A DNA stretch of 64,000 nucleotides, taken from Streptomyces sp. CNQ-509. GTDB taxonomy: Bacteria > Actinomycetota > Actinomycetes > Streptomycetales > Streptomycetaceae. The DNA lies in assembly GCF_001011035.1 (NCBI RefSeq), contig NZ_CP011492.1, positions 1,867,501 to 1,931,500 on the forward strand, given 5' to 3'. The notes under the pieces were generated by a model. That model saw nothing but the letters and a program-made list of their open reading frames with translations, did no database searches and was not told the origin of the DNA. A program made the position numbers and the translations under genes. The stretch's first letter is position 1. Each line of letters begins with the position of its first letter. Positions 27,108 through 35,779 of the stretch are shown here, piece after piece.

Positions 27108-27518
27108 ATGCGCTTCGAGACCAAGATCGCCGTGGTCGTCCGGCAGGACCTGGCCGCCTGGCAGCGGCTGAACGTCACCGCCTTCCTGTGCAGCGGCGTC
27201 GCCCACGCCGCCGACGACATCATGGGCAAGCCGTACGAGGACGGCAGCGGCAACCGGTACCTGCCGATGTTCCGCGAGCCCGTCCTCGTCTTCGCCGCCG
27301 ACGCCGCGGGCCTGACCCGTACCCACGCCCGGGCGCTGTCCCGCGGTCTGGCCACCGCCGTCTACACCGACGAGCTCTTCGCCACCGGCAACGACGACGA
27401 CAACCGCGCCGCCGTCCGCGACGTCCCCGCCGCCGACCTGACCCTGGCGGGCCTCGCTCTCTACGGGCCGAGGAACGCCGTCGACCGTACGGTCAAGGGC
27501 CTGTCACTGCACACCTGA
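27108..27518 (+). CDS. DUF2000 family protein
   Basis: The 136-residue cytoplasmic protein begins MRFETKIAVVVRQDLAAWQR and continues LNVTAFLCSGVAHAADDIMG. It matches the DUF2000 family, whose structures show a peptidyl-tRNA-hydrolase-like fold without assigned activity. Later blocks are LVFAADAAGLTRTHARAL and VAVYTDELF-like AVYTDELFATGNDDDNRA. It is divergently paired with an AraC regulator. Its 3' end overlaps the convergent deacetylase-like gene by 15 bp. Confidence 0.85.
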   Translation: MRFETKIAVVVRQDLAAWQRLNVTAFLCSGVAHAADDIMGKPYEDGSGNRYLPMFREPVLVFAADAAGLTRTHARALSRGLATAVYTDELFATGNDDDNRAAVRDVPAADLTLAGLALYGPRNAVDRTVKGLSLHT

Positions 27519-28739
27519 GCCGCGTCTGCCCAGCGTGCCCCAGCCGCCCTCCGGCGCCTGCCCCACCTCCAGGCCGCGCAGCGCCCGCAGGGTCCGCGGG
27601 TCCTGCGCGTCGAGCCAGTCGGCGAGCTGCCGGAAGGACACGCAGCGCACGTCCTCGCGGGGGCAGACCTCCTTGATGGTCTCCTCGACCGCGCGCATGT
27701 ACGCGCCGTCGTGCCAGGTCTCGAAGTGGTTGCCGACGATGAGCGGCGCGCGGTTGCCCGTGTACGCGCGCCGGAAGCCGGCGAGCAGCCCGTCGCGCAT
27801 CTGCGACTGGGCGTTGGCGGGGGTGGTGAGGGGGTTGACCTTGAAGTTGTAGTCCATGGTCAGCTCTTCGCGGTCGCTGCCGGGGTACGGCACGAGCTGC
27901 ATCGACAGGTCCCACAGGCCGTCCTCCTTCGCCGGCCACACCTGTTCGCTCACGCCGCTCGTGTCGTACCGCCAGCCCAGTTCGCGGGCGGCGGCGCGGA
28001 GGTTGTCGGCCCCTTCGAGGCAGGGGGTCCGGGCGCCGGTCAGCTCCTTGTCGTAGTCGAAGGGCAGCGGCGCGGCGTCGCGCATTCCGGTGTGCGTCTT
28101 CCACCGCTTGACGAACTGCTTGGCCTGCGCGATCTCGCTCTTCCACTCCTCCTTCGACCAGCTCGCGACGCCGGTGGGGCCGCAGAAGTGGCCGTTGAAG
28201 TGGGTGCCGATCTCGCTGCCGTCGAGCCAGGCGCCGCGGACCTGGTCGACGGTCTCCTCGATGTGCGCGTCGCTGAGCAGCCCGATGTCGGAGGCGCCGG
28301 GGGCGTGGCCGGGGGGCTCGTACAGCGAGCGCTTGGACTCGGGCAGGAGGTAGATGCCGGAGAGGAAGTACGTCATGGCGGCGTCGTACCTCCGCCCGAT
28401 CTCCCGGAAGTGCTGGAAGAGGCCGTCGCCGGTCTCACCCGCGCCGTCCCAGGAGAAGACGACGAACTGCGGCGGCTTCTCGCCCGGGGCGAGTGTGCGC
28501 ACCCGCGGCTGCGCGGGCTGCGCGCCGGTCCAGGCGGTGGAGCCGTCGCCGATGAGGTGGGCGCTCGTGCTCTTCCGGGCGGCGGCGCGGGCGTCTGTCC
28601 TGGCGTCCGCGTGCTCGCTGCTCTTCTCCCCGGCCTTGCCGCCGCCGTCCCCCGGCCCCGCCGTGCACCCGGCCGCCGCCACCGGCGCCAGCACCGCCGC
28701 CGCGCACGCGCCGACCACCGCACGCCTCGCCCTGCCCAT
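27504..28739 (-). CDS. Lipoprotein with polysaccharide-deacetylase-like domain
   Basis: The 411-residue protein has a lipoprotein signal peptide ending VAAAGC (Cys25), an Ala/Lys/Asp-rich linker, then a deacetylase-like TIM-barrel from ~90. Family-like features are FVVFSWDGAGETGDGLFQHF, AMTYFLSGIYLL, GSEIGTHFNGHFCG with the GTHxxxH metal pattern, LPFDYDKELTGARTPCL, and a late NHFETWHDGAYM. These suggest a membrane-attached polysaccharide deacetylase variant acting outside the cell. The usual TFDD motif is replaced by SWDG, so catalysis is not certain. Confidence 0.78.
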   Translation of the reverse strand: MGRARRAVVGACAAAVLAPVAAAGCTAGPGDGGGKAGEKSSEHADARTDARAAARKSTSAHLIGDGSTAWTGAQPAQPRVRTLAPGEKPPQFVVFSWDGAGETGDGLFQHFREIGRRYDAAMTYFLSGIYLLPESKRSLYEPPGHAPGASDIGLLSDAHIEETVDQVRGAWLDGSEIGTHFNGHFCGPTGVASWSKEEWKSEIAQAKQFVKRWKTHTGMRDAAPLPFDYDKELTGARTPCLEGADNLRAAARELGWRYDTSGVSEQVWPAKEDGLWDLSMQLVPYPGSDREELTMDYNFKVNPLTTPANAQSQMRDGLLAGFRRAYTGNRAPLIVGNHFETWHDGAYMRAVEETIKEVCPREDVRCVSFRQLADWLDAQDPRTLRALRGLEVGQAPEGGWGTLGRRGSGVQ

Positions 28740-28885
28740 GGGTCACCTCTCTCCCGCGCCGATTCGCTGGAGTGATAACCCGAAAAACATACAAATACCG
28801 GATGCTCACCCGGATGCCCGAGCACGTAGACCGCCCGGACGACGGACCTGGGCCTGATGCGCTACGCGGCCGGGGCGGCGGCGCC

Positions 28886-29587
28886 TCAGAGTCGGCCCCA
28901 GCCGGCGCGGGCGCCCTGGCCGTGGTCCGTGATCGCGAAGCGGTGTTCCTGCGCCCAGCGCTGGGCCGCGTACCCGAGCCGCGGGGAACCGCTGTTGAGG
29001 TAGTCCTCGGCGATCTCGCGGTCCCCGCGGCGCCCCAGCTCCTCCTCCAGCACGGCGAGGAAGTCCGGGCGGCCGAGCCGGATGGCGGTGCGGAGCACCG
29101 CGCGCAGCGGCTCGCCGTCCCCGGTCCTGGCGAGGACGTTGGTCAGCGCCGCAGGATAGACGGGGGCGCGGTGGTACGGGCGCAGCTCTTCGGCCAGCTC
29201 CGCGGCCCGGGCGGTCGCTTCACCGTCGTACCGGCGGAGGAGGTCGACGAGTTCCTCAATGCGCAGCTCCGCCTCGGCCACCTCGGCGAGCTGGTGCGGC
29301 AGCAGCCCGTCGCGGTTGTACGACTCCTCGCGCGCGCCGAGGGCGAGCAGCGTCTGGACGAGTTCGTGGTCGCCCGCGTAGTAGGCATAGTGCAGCGCCG
29401 TGTCGCCCCGGGCGTCGGAGATGCCGAGGCCGTAGCCCCGGTCCACCAGCGCGCGCACCTCGGCGGGGTCCCCGCGCAGGACGGCACCGAGGAACGCGGT
29501 GCCGCGGCGGCGCCGCCGGAAGCGGGACACGGCGAGGACGAGACACGTCACGAGTGCGATCAGCAGACCCAGCACGGGGCCCTCCAC
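28886..29587 (-). CDS. Ankyrin-repeat protein with N-terminal membrane helix
   Basis: The 233-residue protein starts with a TM helix (VLGLLIALVTCLVLAVSRF) and a basic RRRRR stop-transfer. Two to three ankyrin repeats follow (FLGAVLRGDPAEVRALVDRG, GDTALHYAYYAGDHELVQTL, LLALGAREESYN). The C-terminal half is helical, with PAALTNVLARTGDGEPLRAV and LGYAAQRWAQEHRFAITDHG. The repeats presumably bind a partner protein at the inner membrane face. There is no operon partner. Confidence 0.78.
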   Translation of the reverse strand: MEGPVLGLLIALVTCLVLAVSRFRRRRRGTAFLGAVLRGDPAEVRALVDRGYGLGISDARGDTALHYAYYAGDHELVQTLLALGAREESYNRDGLLPHQLAEVAEAELRIEELVDLLRRYDGEATARAAELAEELRPYHRAPVYPAALTNVLARTGDGEPLRAVLRTAIRLGRPDFLAVLEEELGRRGDREIAEDYLNSGSPRLGYAAQRWAQEHRFAITDHGQGARAGWGRL

Positions 29588-29674
29588 TTCTCCGCGGTCG
29601 GGAGTGGAGGCAGTGTCGCCCGGTCGCCCCGGGACCGCTCCCGGGGCCGGAGCGGTCCCGGGGAGCCCGCCGAT

Positions 29675-30328
29675 CTACAGGGTCAGCAGCCGCTCCGCGA
29701 GGTCGCGTGAGTCACGGAGGGCGAGGCGGAGCCGCTCGGTCTGCGCGTTCGCCTCGCCGTCGGTGGTCCTGGCCTGGCGGGTCAGGTCCCGGGAGGCGTC
29801 GCGGCGCTCCGCGAGCAGCGCGGCGATGCGCTCGCCGAGATCGCCGAGGACGGCGCAGGCGTCATCGACGGCCCCCGGCGGATCGTCGACGAAGCGACCC
29901 GTCGCCCGGTGCAGCCGGTCACCCCACTCGTCCCGCTCGGACGGCGGCAGGAGGGGGCCGTCCGGCCGGCGGCCGTGGCCGGGCGCGGAGGGGGGCGCCG
30001 CGGGTGCGGGGGCCACGGGGTCCGCGACCGCCACCGGGTCGGCGGCCACGTGGCCGGCGGTCGCGACGGGATCGGTGGTCGCAGGGCCGCCCTTCGCCGG
30101 GCCTGCCCGGTCCGCCGCCGGGGCGGCCGGTACGAGGACACCGGGGGACCCGGCGCGGGACGGCTCTCCGGCCGCCGCGGCACCGGACCCTTCGGGCGCA
30201 CTCTCGCCGGAACCGCTCCCGGGCGCCACGACTCCTCGCGCAGCCGCCCCGGTGTGCTCGCCTTCCCTGTCAGGGGAGTTGCCCGCCGGCTTGCCCGCCG
30301 TCTCGTCGCGTTCCCCCGTGCCGGTCAC
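29675..30328 (-). CDS. Hypothetical protein, Pro/Ala-rich with C-terminal helical domain
   Basis: The 217-residue product has ~115 residues of Ala/Pro/Gly/Asp low-complexity sequence. A helical domain follows, with DEWGDRLHRATGRFVDDPPG, AVDDACAVLGDLGERIAALL, and a final coiled coil TERLRLALRDSRDLAERLL. The W-x(8-9)-FVD-P-x(4)-A-x-A pattern also occurs in the upstream gene, suggesting related domains. GTG 30328 overlaps the stop of that gene (GTGA). Function unknown. Confidence 0.68.
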   Translation of the reverse strand: MTGTGERDETAGKPAGNSPDREGEHTGAAARGVVAPGSGSGESAPEGSGAAAAGEPSRAGSPGVLVPAAPAADRAGPAKGGPATTDPVATAGHVAADPVAVADPVAPAPAAPPSAPGHGRRPDGPLLPPSERDEWGDRLHRATGRFVDDPPGAVDDACAVLGDLGERIAALLAERRDASRDLTRQARTTDGEANAQTERLRLALRDSRDLAERLLTL

Positions 30329-31062
30329 GAAGCGCTCCCGCCCCGGCCGTCGCCGCGGCGCATCGCCCACGGCGTGGGCACGCGGCCCGCCAGCCGGCGC
30401 CCGCCGCCGCCCTCGCGGGCCGGGGCCGCCTTCTCGTTCTCCGGGGTCCCGGGCGCTTCCGGCGCCTCCGGCGCCTCCGGGAGGGTGGCGGAGGTGCCGG
30501 GCCGGCCCGCCAGCTCCGTGTACAACTCCCGGGTGCGGAGCAGCGCCGTGCGGGCCTCCTCCGTGGGCGGCTCCCCGCCCGCCCGGCCGGGTTCGCGCTG
30601 GGCGAGCCGGTGCAGCCGGCGGTAGTCGCCGATGTGGCGCGGGTAGTGGACGGAAAGGGCGGAGACCCGCTCGTCGTACTCCTCGGCGGGGTAGCCGAGT
30701 TCGCCCGCGAGCCGGGCGATCAGCGCGTCCGCCTCCGCGGCGGCACGCACGGGCGAGTCGACGAAGTGCTGCTGGATCAGGCTCCATTCGGCGTCGTAGC
30801 GCCCGCGGGCCGCGGGGTCGAGCCGTACGGTCCGCAGCTTGCCGTACGCGCGGACGCGCCGGGCCAGTTCCTTCTCGGCGGCCTTGCGGTCGCCGTCGTG
30901 GCGCTCGACCGTCCGGTCGTACTCCGGTCCGAAGCGCCGCCGCAGCCCTCGCGGCCCGCCGGGCAGGCCGAGGGCGGCGATACCGCCACGGGTGCGCATC
31001 AGTAACAGGGCCGCTGCTGCGACGGCGGCCACGACCACGATGATGATCAGCCACACAGTCAT
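30325..31062 (-). CDS. Conserved membrane-anchored helical protein
   Basis: The 245-residue protein has an N-terminal TM segment (MTVWLIIIVVVAAVAAAALL) then a cytoplasmic or exterior helical domain. Hallmarks are LRRRFGPEYDRTVERHDGDR, KAAEKELARRVRAYGKL, WSLIQQHFVDSPVRAAAEAD, ALIARLAGELGYPAEEYDER and LSVHYPRHIGDYRRLH. I recognise the pattern as common in Streptomyces but without assigned function. The C-terminus is Pro/Glu-rich. It is first in a two-gene operon. Confidence 0.75.
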   Translation of the reverse strand: MTVWLIIIVVVAAVAAAALLLMRTRGGIAALGLPGGPRGLRRRFGPEYDRTVERHDGDRKAAEKELARRVRAYGKLRTVRLDPAARGRYDAEWSLIQQHFVDSPVRAAAEADALIARLAGELGYPAEEYDERVSALSVHYPRHIGDYRRLHRLAQREPGRAGGEPPTEEARTALLRTRELYTELAGRPGTSATLPEAPEAPEAPGTPENEKAAPAREGGGGRRLAGRVPTPWAMRRGDGRGGSAS

Positions 31063-31258
31063 AGTTGGCGGCTAGCCCGTATCGTCCGCCGCAAACACGG
31101 CCGTACGGCTGCGGGCCGGACGTGCACGGTACGACCGGGTGACGGGCCGGTGGCGTGCGAACCGCGGTGCGCGGCACGGGAGTTCCGCGCCGCGCCCGCG
31201 TGCCGCCGGACTGCGGGACCGGGCCCTCGGGCCCTCGGAGCGCAGCCCTTCGGGCCCG

Positions 31259-31921
31259 TCAGCAGCCGGAGAGGACGGACTCCAGCTTCGCCTTCTCGGC
31301 GTCGTCGGCGGTCAGGTCGTACGTGTGCTTGACCCACACCCACATGCTCGCGTAGGTGCAGTGGTAGCCGGTCGACGGCGGCATCCACTCCGCCGGGTCC
31401 TTGTCGCCCTTCGACTGGTTGACGTTGTCGGTCACCGCGAGCAGTTGCGCGATCTCGAGGTCGTTGGCGAACTGCTCGCGCTCGCCGGTGCTCCACGCGC
31501 TCGCGCCGGAGCGCCAGGCTTCGGCGAGCGGCACCATGTGGTCGATGTCGACGTCGGAGGACTGGGTCCAGGTCGCGCCGTCGTACGGCGAGTACCACGA
31601 ACCGCCCACCGCGGCGCAGCTCGCGTCCTGCTCGACGTTGTCGCCGTCCCGTTCGAGGACGACCTCGCGGGTGTTGCAGGCCCCGGACTGGGTGCTCCAG
31701 TGCGGGAAGAGGTCGCGGTCGTAGCCGTCGGAGGAGCCCTCGGGCGCGGTGGTGATCTCCGCGAGGTAGCCGAGGGCGGTGTCGGCGCCGGGCGGGGCGG
31801 GCGGCTCGGCCTGGGCGCTGGGCGCCGCGGTCAGCAGCAGCGCCGCCGCCGCGAGCGGCGCGGCGAGGTGACGCGCGTAGACCTTCAGCCGCGCGAACGG
31901 CCGCTGAGAAATGCCGGACAT
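31259..31921 (-). CDS. Secreted HNH-type nuclease
   Basis: The 220-residue protein has a signal peptide (residues 1-~38, ending APSAQAEP) and a DUF1524-like HNH domain. DVDIDHMVPLAEAWRSGA carries the core Asp-His. LLAVTDNVNQSKGDKDPAEW provides the Asn/metal region, and YHCTYASMWVWVKHTYDL the last strand-helix. Such exported nucleases are widespread in Streptomyces and probably degrade extracellular DNA. ATG 31921 follows GGGAGTTCGT. The 196 bp downstream (31063-31258) shows no gene. Confidence 0.87.
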   Translation of the reverse strand: MSGISQRPFARLKVYARHLAAPLAAAALLLTAAPSAQAEPPAPPGADTALGYLAEITTAPEGSSDGYDRDLFPHWSTQSGACNTREVVLERDGDNVEQDASCAAVGGSWYSPYDGATWTQSSDVDIDHMVPLAEAWRSGASAWSTGEREQFANDLEIAQLLAVTDNVNQSKGDKDPAEWMPPSTGYHCTYASMWVWVKHTYDLTADDAEKAKLESVLSGC

Positions 31922-32113
31922 ACGAACTCCCGGATCTATGGGGGGTGTTGTGCATGTGCACGTGATGCTGACGCCGCGAAGTGTCGTTTCTGCAGGCGCC
32001 AGGTAACACCTTGAGGACATGGCCATGTCATCCGCAAGACCGCCTACCGGGTTTGCCCTCGCCACGCCCCCGGGGCCGCCGCCCCCGACCGGACTGCGCT
32101 CGGCTGGTGTTGC

Positions 32114-32946
32114 CCGTCAACGTCACCCGCGCGGCCGTGCTCACCGCCCTGTCGGCCGCCGCCGTCACCGTCGCCGCGGTGGCCCGGCTCGGCGAGGGAA
32201 ACGAGCAGCGGCAGAGCGGAGAAGGCGGCGCAGGCGGCGGGAACGAGGGGGCGGGAAGAGCCGGATAACCCCCGGGGGCTCACCACACACGCGCGCGCCA
32301 TCGCCCCCGCCGGGCTGCGCGCCGCCGCCCGACTCGCCACCGCCCCGGTCGTCATCGGCTACGTCGTACGCGCCGTACCCCTGCTCCTCGCCTTCGTGGC
32401 CCTGATGTTCGCCGTCGGCGCCTGGACGGCGGGCCGCCGCATCACCCACAACCGCACCTGGCGCCGGGCCGCCGTCCCCATCGCCGCCGGGGGCACCGCG
32501 GTCGCTGCGACACTGCCGCTCACCGGCCTCGTCAGGGTCGACGACATCGCCCTCACCCCGGTCAGCGGCATCCTCATCGGCGGCGCACTGACCGGCACCG
32601 TACTCGCCGGCCGCCGCGCGCTGGACGAGTTGACCGCCCGGCGCGGCGAGGTGGAGGCGGCGCTCGCGCCCGGCTTCCTGGAGCACGAGGCGCGCCTGGA
32701 GATAGCCCGCCCGGCCGCCTCCGACGCCCTGATCCCGGGCCTCGACCAGACCCGCACCGTGAGCCTCGTCACACTCCCGGCGCGTACGTCGGCTTGCTCA
32801 TGGGCGGCGCGTCCCCCGTAGCGGCCGGTGCGGTACAGCTCTTCGTGCTGGTCGCGCTCATAGCGGTGCAGGCGGTGGCGGTCGCGGTGGTGCTGGAGCT
32901 GATCGCCCCGGGGCCGGGTGCATCGCCTAGACTCGGGGACGTCTGA
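32114..32946 (+). pseudogene. fetB: Decayed fetB-type (UPF0014) metal-exporter permease gene
   Basis: Fragments in different frames match the FetB membrane permease, which exports iron or related metals with FetA. VNVTRAAVLTALSAAAVTVA starts in frame 1 and ends at a TAA at 32266 after an odd Gly/Glu-rich insert. ATAPVVIGYVVRAVPLLLAF, MFAVGAWTAGRRITHNRTW, PVSGILIGGALTGTVLAGRR and LIPGLDQTRTVSLVTLP run in another frame to a TAG at 32819. A single missing base near 32780 would restore the last part, YVGLLMGGASPVAAGAVQLF. At least two lesions make it non-functional unless they are sequencing errors. No fetA is nearby. Confidence 0.8.
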
Positions 32947-33088
32947 AGGGGAGTAGCCCTCAGCCGGTGTCGTCGACATACTGCCCAGCCCGCTGGGCCG
33001 GCGCCCGGAGCGCGGAACCGCACGGCCGGCAGGCCGCGGGATCTCCGCGCCGGCGAGACCTTCGGCCGCAGTGTCCGTTGACGCTGCC
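32944..33088 (+). promoter_or_regulatory. yybP-ykoY (Mn2+) riboswitch
   Basis: The 5' hallmark is AAGGGGAGTAGCC directly after the fetB remnant stop, followed by GTGTCGTCGACATACTG and two GC stems. The 3' side ends with the conserved CCGGCGAGACCTTCGGCC, as in actinobacterial members of this class. The aptamer binds Mn2+ and turns on exporter genes. The following gene encodes a GDT1/TMEM165-type exporter, a classic target. The 3' boundary is approximate; the ribosome site GAGG (33094-33097) lies just after it and may be sequestered. Confidence 0.85.
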
Positions 33089-33103
33089 GTGCCGAGGTCT
33101 GCC

Positions 33104-33730
33104 ATGCGCTTACGCTCTCGGTACGGCGCCCGACCGAGAGTAGGCACCTTGCTCAGCCTCAGCACCGTCGCGATCGTCTTCGGCGTCGTCTTCCTCGCCG
33201 AACTCCCCGACAAGACCGCGCTCGCGGGACTCATGCTCGGCACCCGCTACCGCGCCTCCTACGTCTTCGCCGGCGTCGCCGCCGCCTTCGTCGTCCACGT
33301 GAGCCTCGCGATCGCTGCGGGCAGCCTGCTCGCACAGCTCCCCCAGCGTCCGGTGCAGGGGATCGTCGGCGCGCTGTTCCTGGCCGGTGCGCTGGTCCTG
33401 CTGCTGAAGAAGGACGACGACGAGGAAGAGGTCAAGGCCCCCGCCGACCAGAGCTTCCTGAAGGTGGCGGGGGCGGGCTTCATGCTGATCCTGGTCGCCG
33501 AGTTCGGCGACCTGACGCAGATCATGACGGCGAACCTGGCCGCGCGCTTCGACGACTGGCTGTCGGTCGGCATCGGCGCGGTGCTGGCGCTGTGGGCGGT
33601 GGCGGCGATAGGGATCCTGGGCGGCAGGACGCTGATGCGGTACGTACCGCTGAAGCTGATCACGAAGGTGGCGGCGGGCGTGATGCTGGTCCTGGCGGGC
33701 TTCAGCATCTACGAGGCCATCACGGGCTGA
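33104..33730 (+). CDS. GDT1/TMEM165-family cation (Mn2+) exporter
   Basis: The 208-residue membrane protein has the two signature motifs of UPF0016: VVFLAELPDKTALAGLMLGT and LILVAEFGDLTQIMTANLAA. These form the cation-exchange site in a pseudo-twofold six-TM fold. An acidic loop, KKDDDDEEEVKAPADQ, separates the halves. A Mn2+ riboswitch precedes it, so Mn2+ efflux is the likely job. ATG 33104 has GAGG at 6 bases. TTG 33149 (LLSLSTVAIVF) is an alternative that fits the usual short N-terminus better, so the true start is unsettled. Confidence 0.9.
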   Translation: MRLRSRYGARPRVGTLLSLSTVAIVFGVVFLAELPDKTALAGLMLGTRYRASYVFAGVAAAFVVHVSLAIAAGSLLAQLPQRPVQGIVGALFLAGALVLLLKKDDDEEEVKAPADQSFLKVAGAGFMLILVAEFGDLTQIMTANLAARFDDWLSVGIGAVLALWAVAAIGILGGRTLMRYVPLKLITKVAAGVMLVLAGFSIYEAITG

Positions 33731-34049
33731 GGAGGGACGCCGGGGCGGGGGCGGGCCGACCTGTCGGTGCGTGCGCGCCGTGGGGCGGAAGTCGGGCTCC
33801 GGGGCCCGTTTTGGGCCGGATCCCGGGGTATTACCGCGGGTTACGACACGCTTTCTCCGGTCGGGGACTGCGGGGGCCGGCGGCTGGGCGTCGGAGCAGC
33901 CGCGTGTGCGCGGATGGGCGAAAGTCGGCCGCCCGGGGGTCGTTTGTCCTGATGTGAGCGAGGGTCACGGCGAGTCTTGTCTCGGCGGCACGCGTGGCGT
34001 GGGCTGGGCACGCGCGGGGAGGCAAGTTGGACGCAGCAGGAACCGACGC
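33731..34049. other. Intergenic region
   Basis: A short hairpin, GGCCCGTTTTGGGCC (33802-33816), about 70 bp after the exporter stop may terminate its transcript. The rest shows no gene I can support. It leads into the first copy of the duplicated repeat. Confidence 0.35.
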
Positions 34050-34212
34050 GGAAGGCTGCGACAACAGGGCCTCCCGGGGCAGCTCTTGGCTTCGACAGCC
34101 TCTGAGCCACCGAGAGGCCCTGCTTTCATGCACGATCCCGACAAGATCACCCATCCCGAACGCCACTGTCGATCACACCGCACTCAAGATCGATAGAACA
34201 ACGGCTTCTCAC
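34050..34212. repeat. Hairpin-bearing repeat, copy 1
   Basis: A stem, CAGGGCCTC (34065-34073) with GAGGCCCTG (34114-34122), is followed by CATGCACGATCCCGACAAGA, TCACCC, and near the end GATCGATAGAACAACGGCTT, CTCA. The same order of elements recurs at 36915-37070 with clear sequence similarity, so the two are diverged copies in direct orientation. It ends 3 bp before the YihY stop codon. It may be a solo insertion-sequence end or a MITE. Confidence 0.65.
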
Positions 34213-34214
34213 TC

Positions 34215-35261
34215 TCATTCCTCCTCCAGTTCCTCCTTCGTCTCCTTCTTCTTCAGCTTGCGCGTGTCGCGGGGCTCGGCGTAGGGCTCCGCCTCCGGGG
34301 GGTGACCCGTCTCCAGGGCGCGCCCGCGCTCCAGCTCGGCATTCAGCTCCAGGCCGAGCAGCGCCGCGATGTTGGAGATCCACAACCAGATCAGGAAGAT
34401 GATGATGGCGGCGAAGCTGCCGTAGGTCTTGTTGTAGCTGCCGAAGTTGGCCACGTAGAGCCCGAACGCCGCCGAGGCGAGCAGCCAGATGAGGACGGCC
34501 AGCAGGCTCCCCGGCGTCACCCAGCGGAAGGAGTGGCGGATGTTGGGGGCCGCCCAGTACAGCACCGCAATGACGAGGCTGACCAGGATGACCAGCACGG
34601 GCCATTTGGCCCAGTTCCACACCGTGACGGCCGTGTCGCTCAGCCCCAGCACGTCGCCCGCCCGGCGGGCGAGCGTGCCGGTGAAGACGACGCCGACGGA
34701 GATGAGCCCCGTCAGGAGCACCAGGACGACGGTGATGGCCAGCCGGGTGGGCATGGTTTTCCACACTGGGCGGCCCTCGGGAACGTCGTAGACGGTGTTG
34801 GCCGCCCGCATGAATCCGGCCACGTAGCCGGAGGCAGACCACAGGGCGAGCGCGACGCTGATGATCAGCGCGATCCCGGCCTCGCCCTGCTTGTCCTTCA
34901 ACTGCTCCAGCATGGTGGTGAGAATGTCCTGGGTCGCCCCGGGTGCCAGCGTGGCCACGTTGTCGATCAGCGGGTCGATGGCAGAGTCGCCGATCAGGCC
35001 CACGATCGACACCAGTGCGAGCAGCCCGGGGAAGATCGCCAGCACCCCGTAGTAGGTGAGCGCGGCCGCCCAGTCGCTGAGGCCGTCGTCCTTGTACTCC
35101 TTGGGCGTCCGCTTGACGGCAGCCCACCACGACCCTCCGGACAGGTCGGTCGGTCCCTTGGCAGGGGGCCGCTCTCTGGGCCGCTCCTCCGGTCTGTCCT
35201 CCGGCGGTGGCCCGGGGCCCCCGGCCCGCGACGGCTCCTCGGTGTCGTCGCTCCTCGTCAT
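34215..35261 (-). CDS. YihY/BrkB-family inner-membrane protein
   Basis: The 348-residue protein has a Pro/Arg/Glu-rich N-terminus (1-~45), then the YihY core with six TM segments: DDGLSDWAAALTYYGVLAIF, ALIISVALALWSASGYVAGF, WVTPGSLLAVLIWLLASAAF and FAAIIIFLIWLWISNIAALL. GRPVWKTMPTRLAITVVLVL is also typical. Proteins of this group (once called RNase BN) have unclear roles, possibly in lipid or envelope homeostasis. The C-terminus is a charged Lys/Glu tail. ATG 35261 overlaps the upstream DUF3618 stop by 4 bp. Confidence 0.88.
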   Translation of the reverse strand: MTRSDDTEEPSRAGGPGPPPEDRPEERPRERPPAKGPTDLSGGSWWAAVKRTPKEYKDDGLSDWAAALTYYGVLAIFPGLLALVSIVGLIGDSAIDPLIDNVATLAPGATQDILTTMLEQLKDKQGEAGIALIISVALALWSASGYVAGFMRAANTVYDVPEGRPVWKTMPTRLAITVVLVLLTGLISVGVVFTGTLARRAGDVLGLSDTAVTVWNWAKWPVLVILVSLVIAVLYWAAPNIRHSFRWVTPGSLLAVLIWLLASAAFGLYVANFGSYNKTYGSFAAIIIFLIWLWISNIAALLGLELNAELERGRALETGHPPEAEPYAEPRDTRKLKKKETKEELEEE

Positions 35262-35779
35262 CGCCGCTCCTCTCCGGTCCGTTCCTTGACCTCCCGGGCG
35301 GCCTCCTTGGCCGTCTGCGTGGCGTCCTCCTTCATCCGTTGCGCGGACTCGCGCGCGACGTCCTTCACCGGCCCGGCGAACTCCCCGGCCCGGTCCGCCA
35401 TCTGGGCGGCGGCCCGTTCCTCGGCCGGGGACTCCGGGATCATCGACGCGGCCAGCATCCCGGCGCCGAACGCCACCAGGCCGGCCGCTAGCGGGTTGCC
35501 CTGCGTCTGCCGCGCGAGCCGCTCCGGCGCCTGCCTGGCCGCCTCGCCCGCTGCCTCGGTGGCTTGCCGGGTGCGTTCCCTGGCCTGCTCGGTGCTCTCG
35601 GTGGCGCTGCCCATGACGCGCTCGCGAAGCCCCGTGGCGGCGCCGCGCACGCGCTCGCCCTGGCGGCCGGCCGCTGCGCGAGGGCTGACGCGCTCGGCCA
35701 GGCGGTCCAGGTCGGCGGTGAGCCTGGAACGGGTGTCCTCGATCTCGGCCCTCAGCTTCTCCGGGGATGCCGTGCCCAT
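35258..35779 (-). CDS. DUF3618 family protein
   Basis: The 173-residue protein starts with the DUF3618 signature SPEKLRAEIEDTRSRLTADL, DRLAERVSP, followed by a long amphipathic helical region of Ala/Glu/Gln/Arg (~60-110). A hydrophobic segment (GNPLAAGLVAFGAGMLAASM) follows, then a further helical tail rich in AKEAAREV-like repeats. Members are thought to sit at the membrane; function unknown. It overlaps the upstream holin-type gene by 28 bp and YihY by 4 bp, indicating strong coupling. Confidence 0.82.
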   Translation of the reverse strand: MGTASPEKLRAEIEDTRSRLTADLDRLAERVSPRAAAGRQGERVRGAATGLRERVMGSATESTEQARERTRQATEAAGEAARQAPERLARQTQGNPLAAGLVAFGAGMLAASMIPESPAEERAAAQMADRAGEFAGPVKDVARESAQRMKEDATQTAKEAAREVKERTGEERR

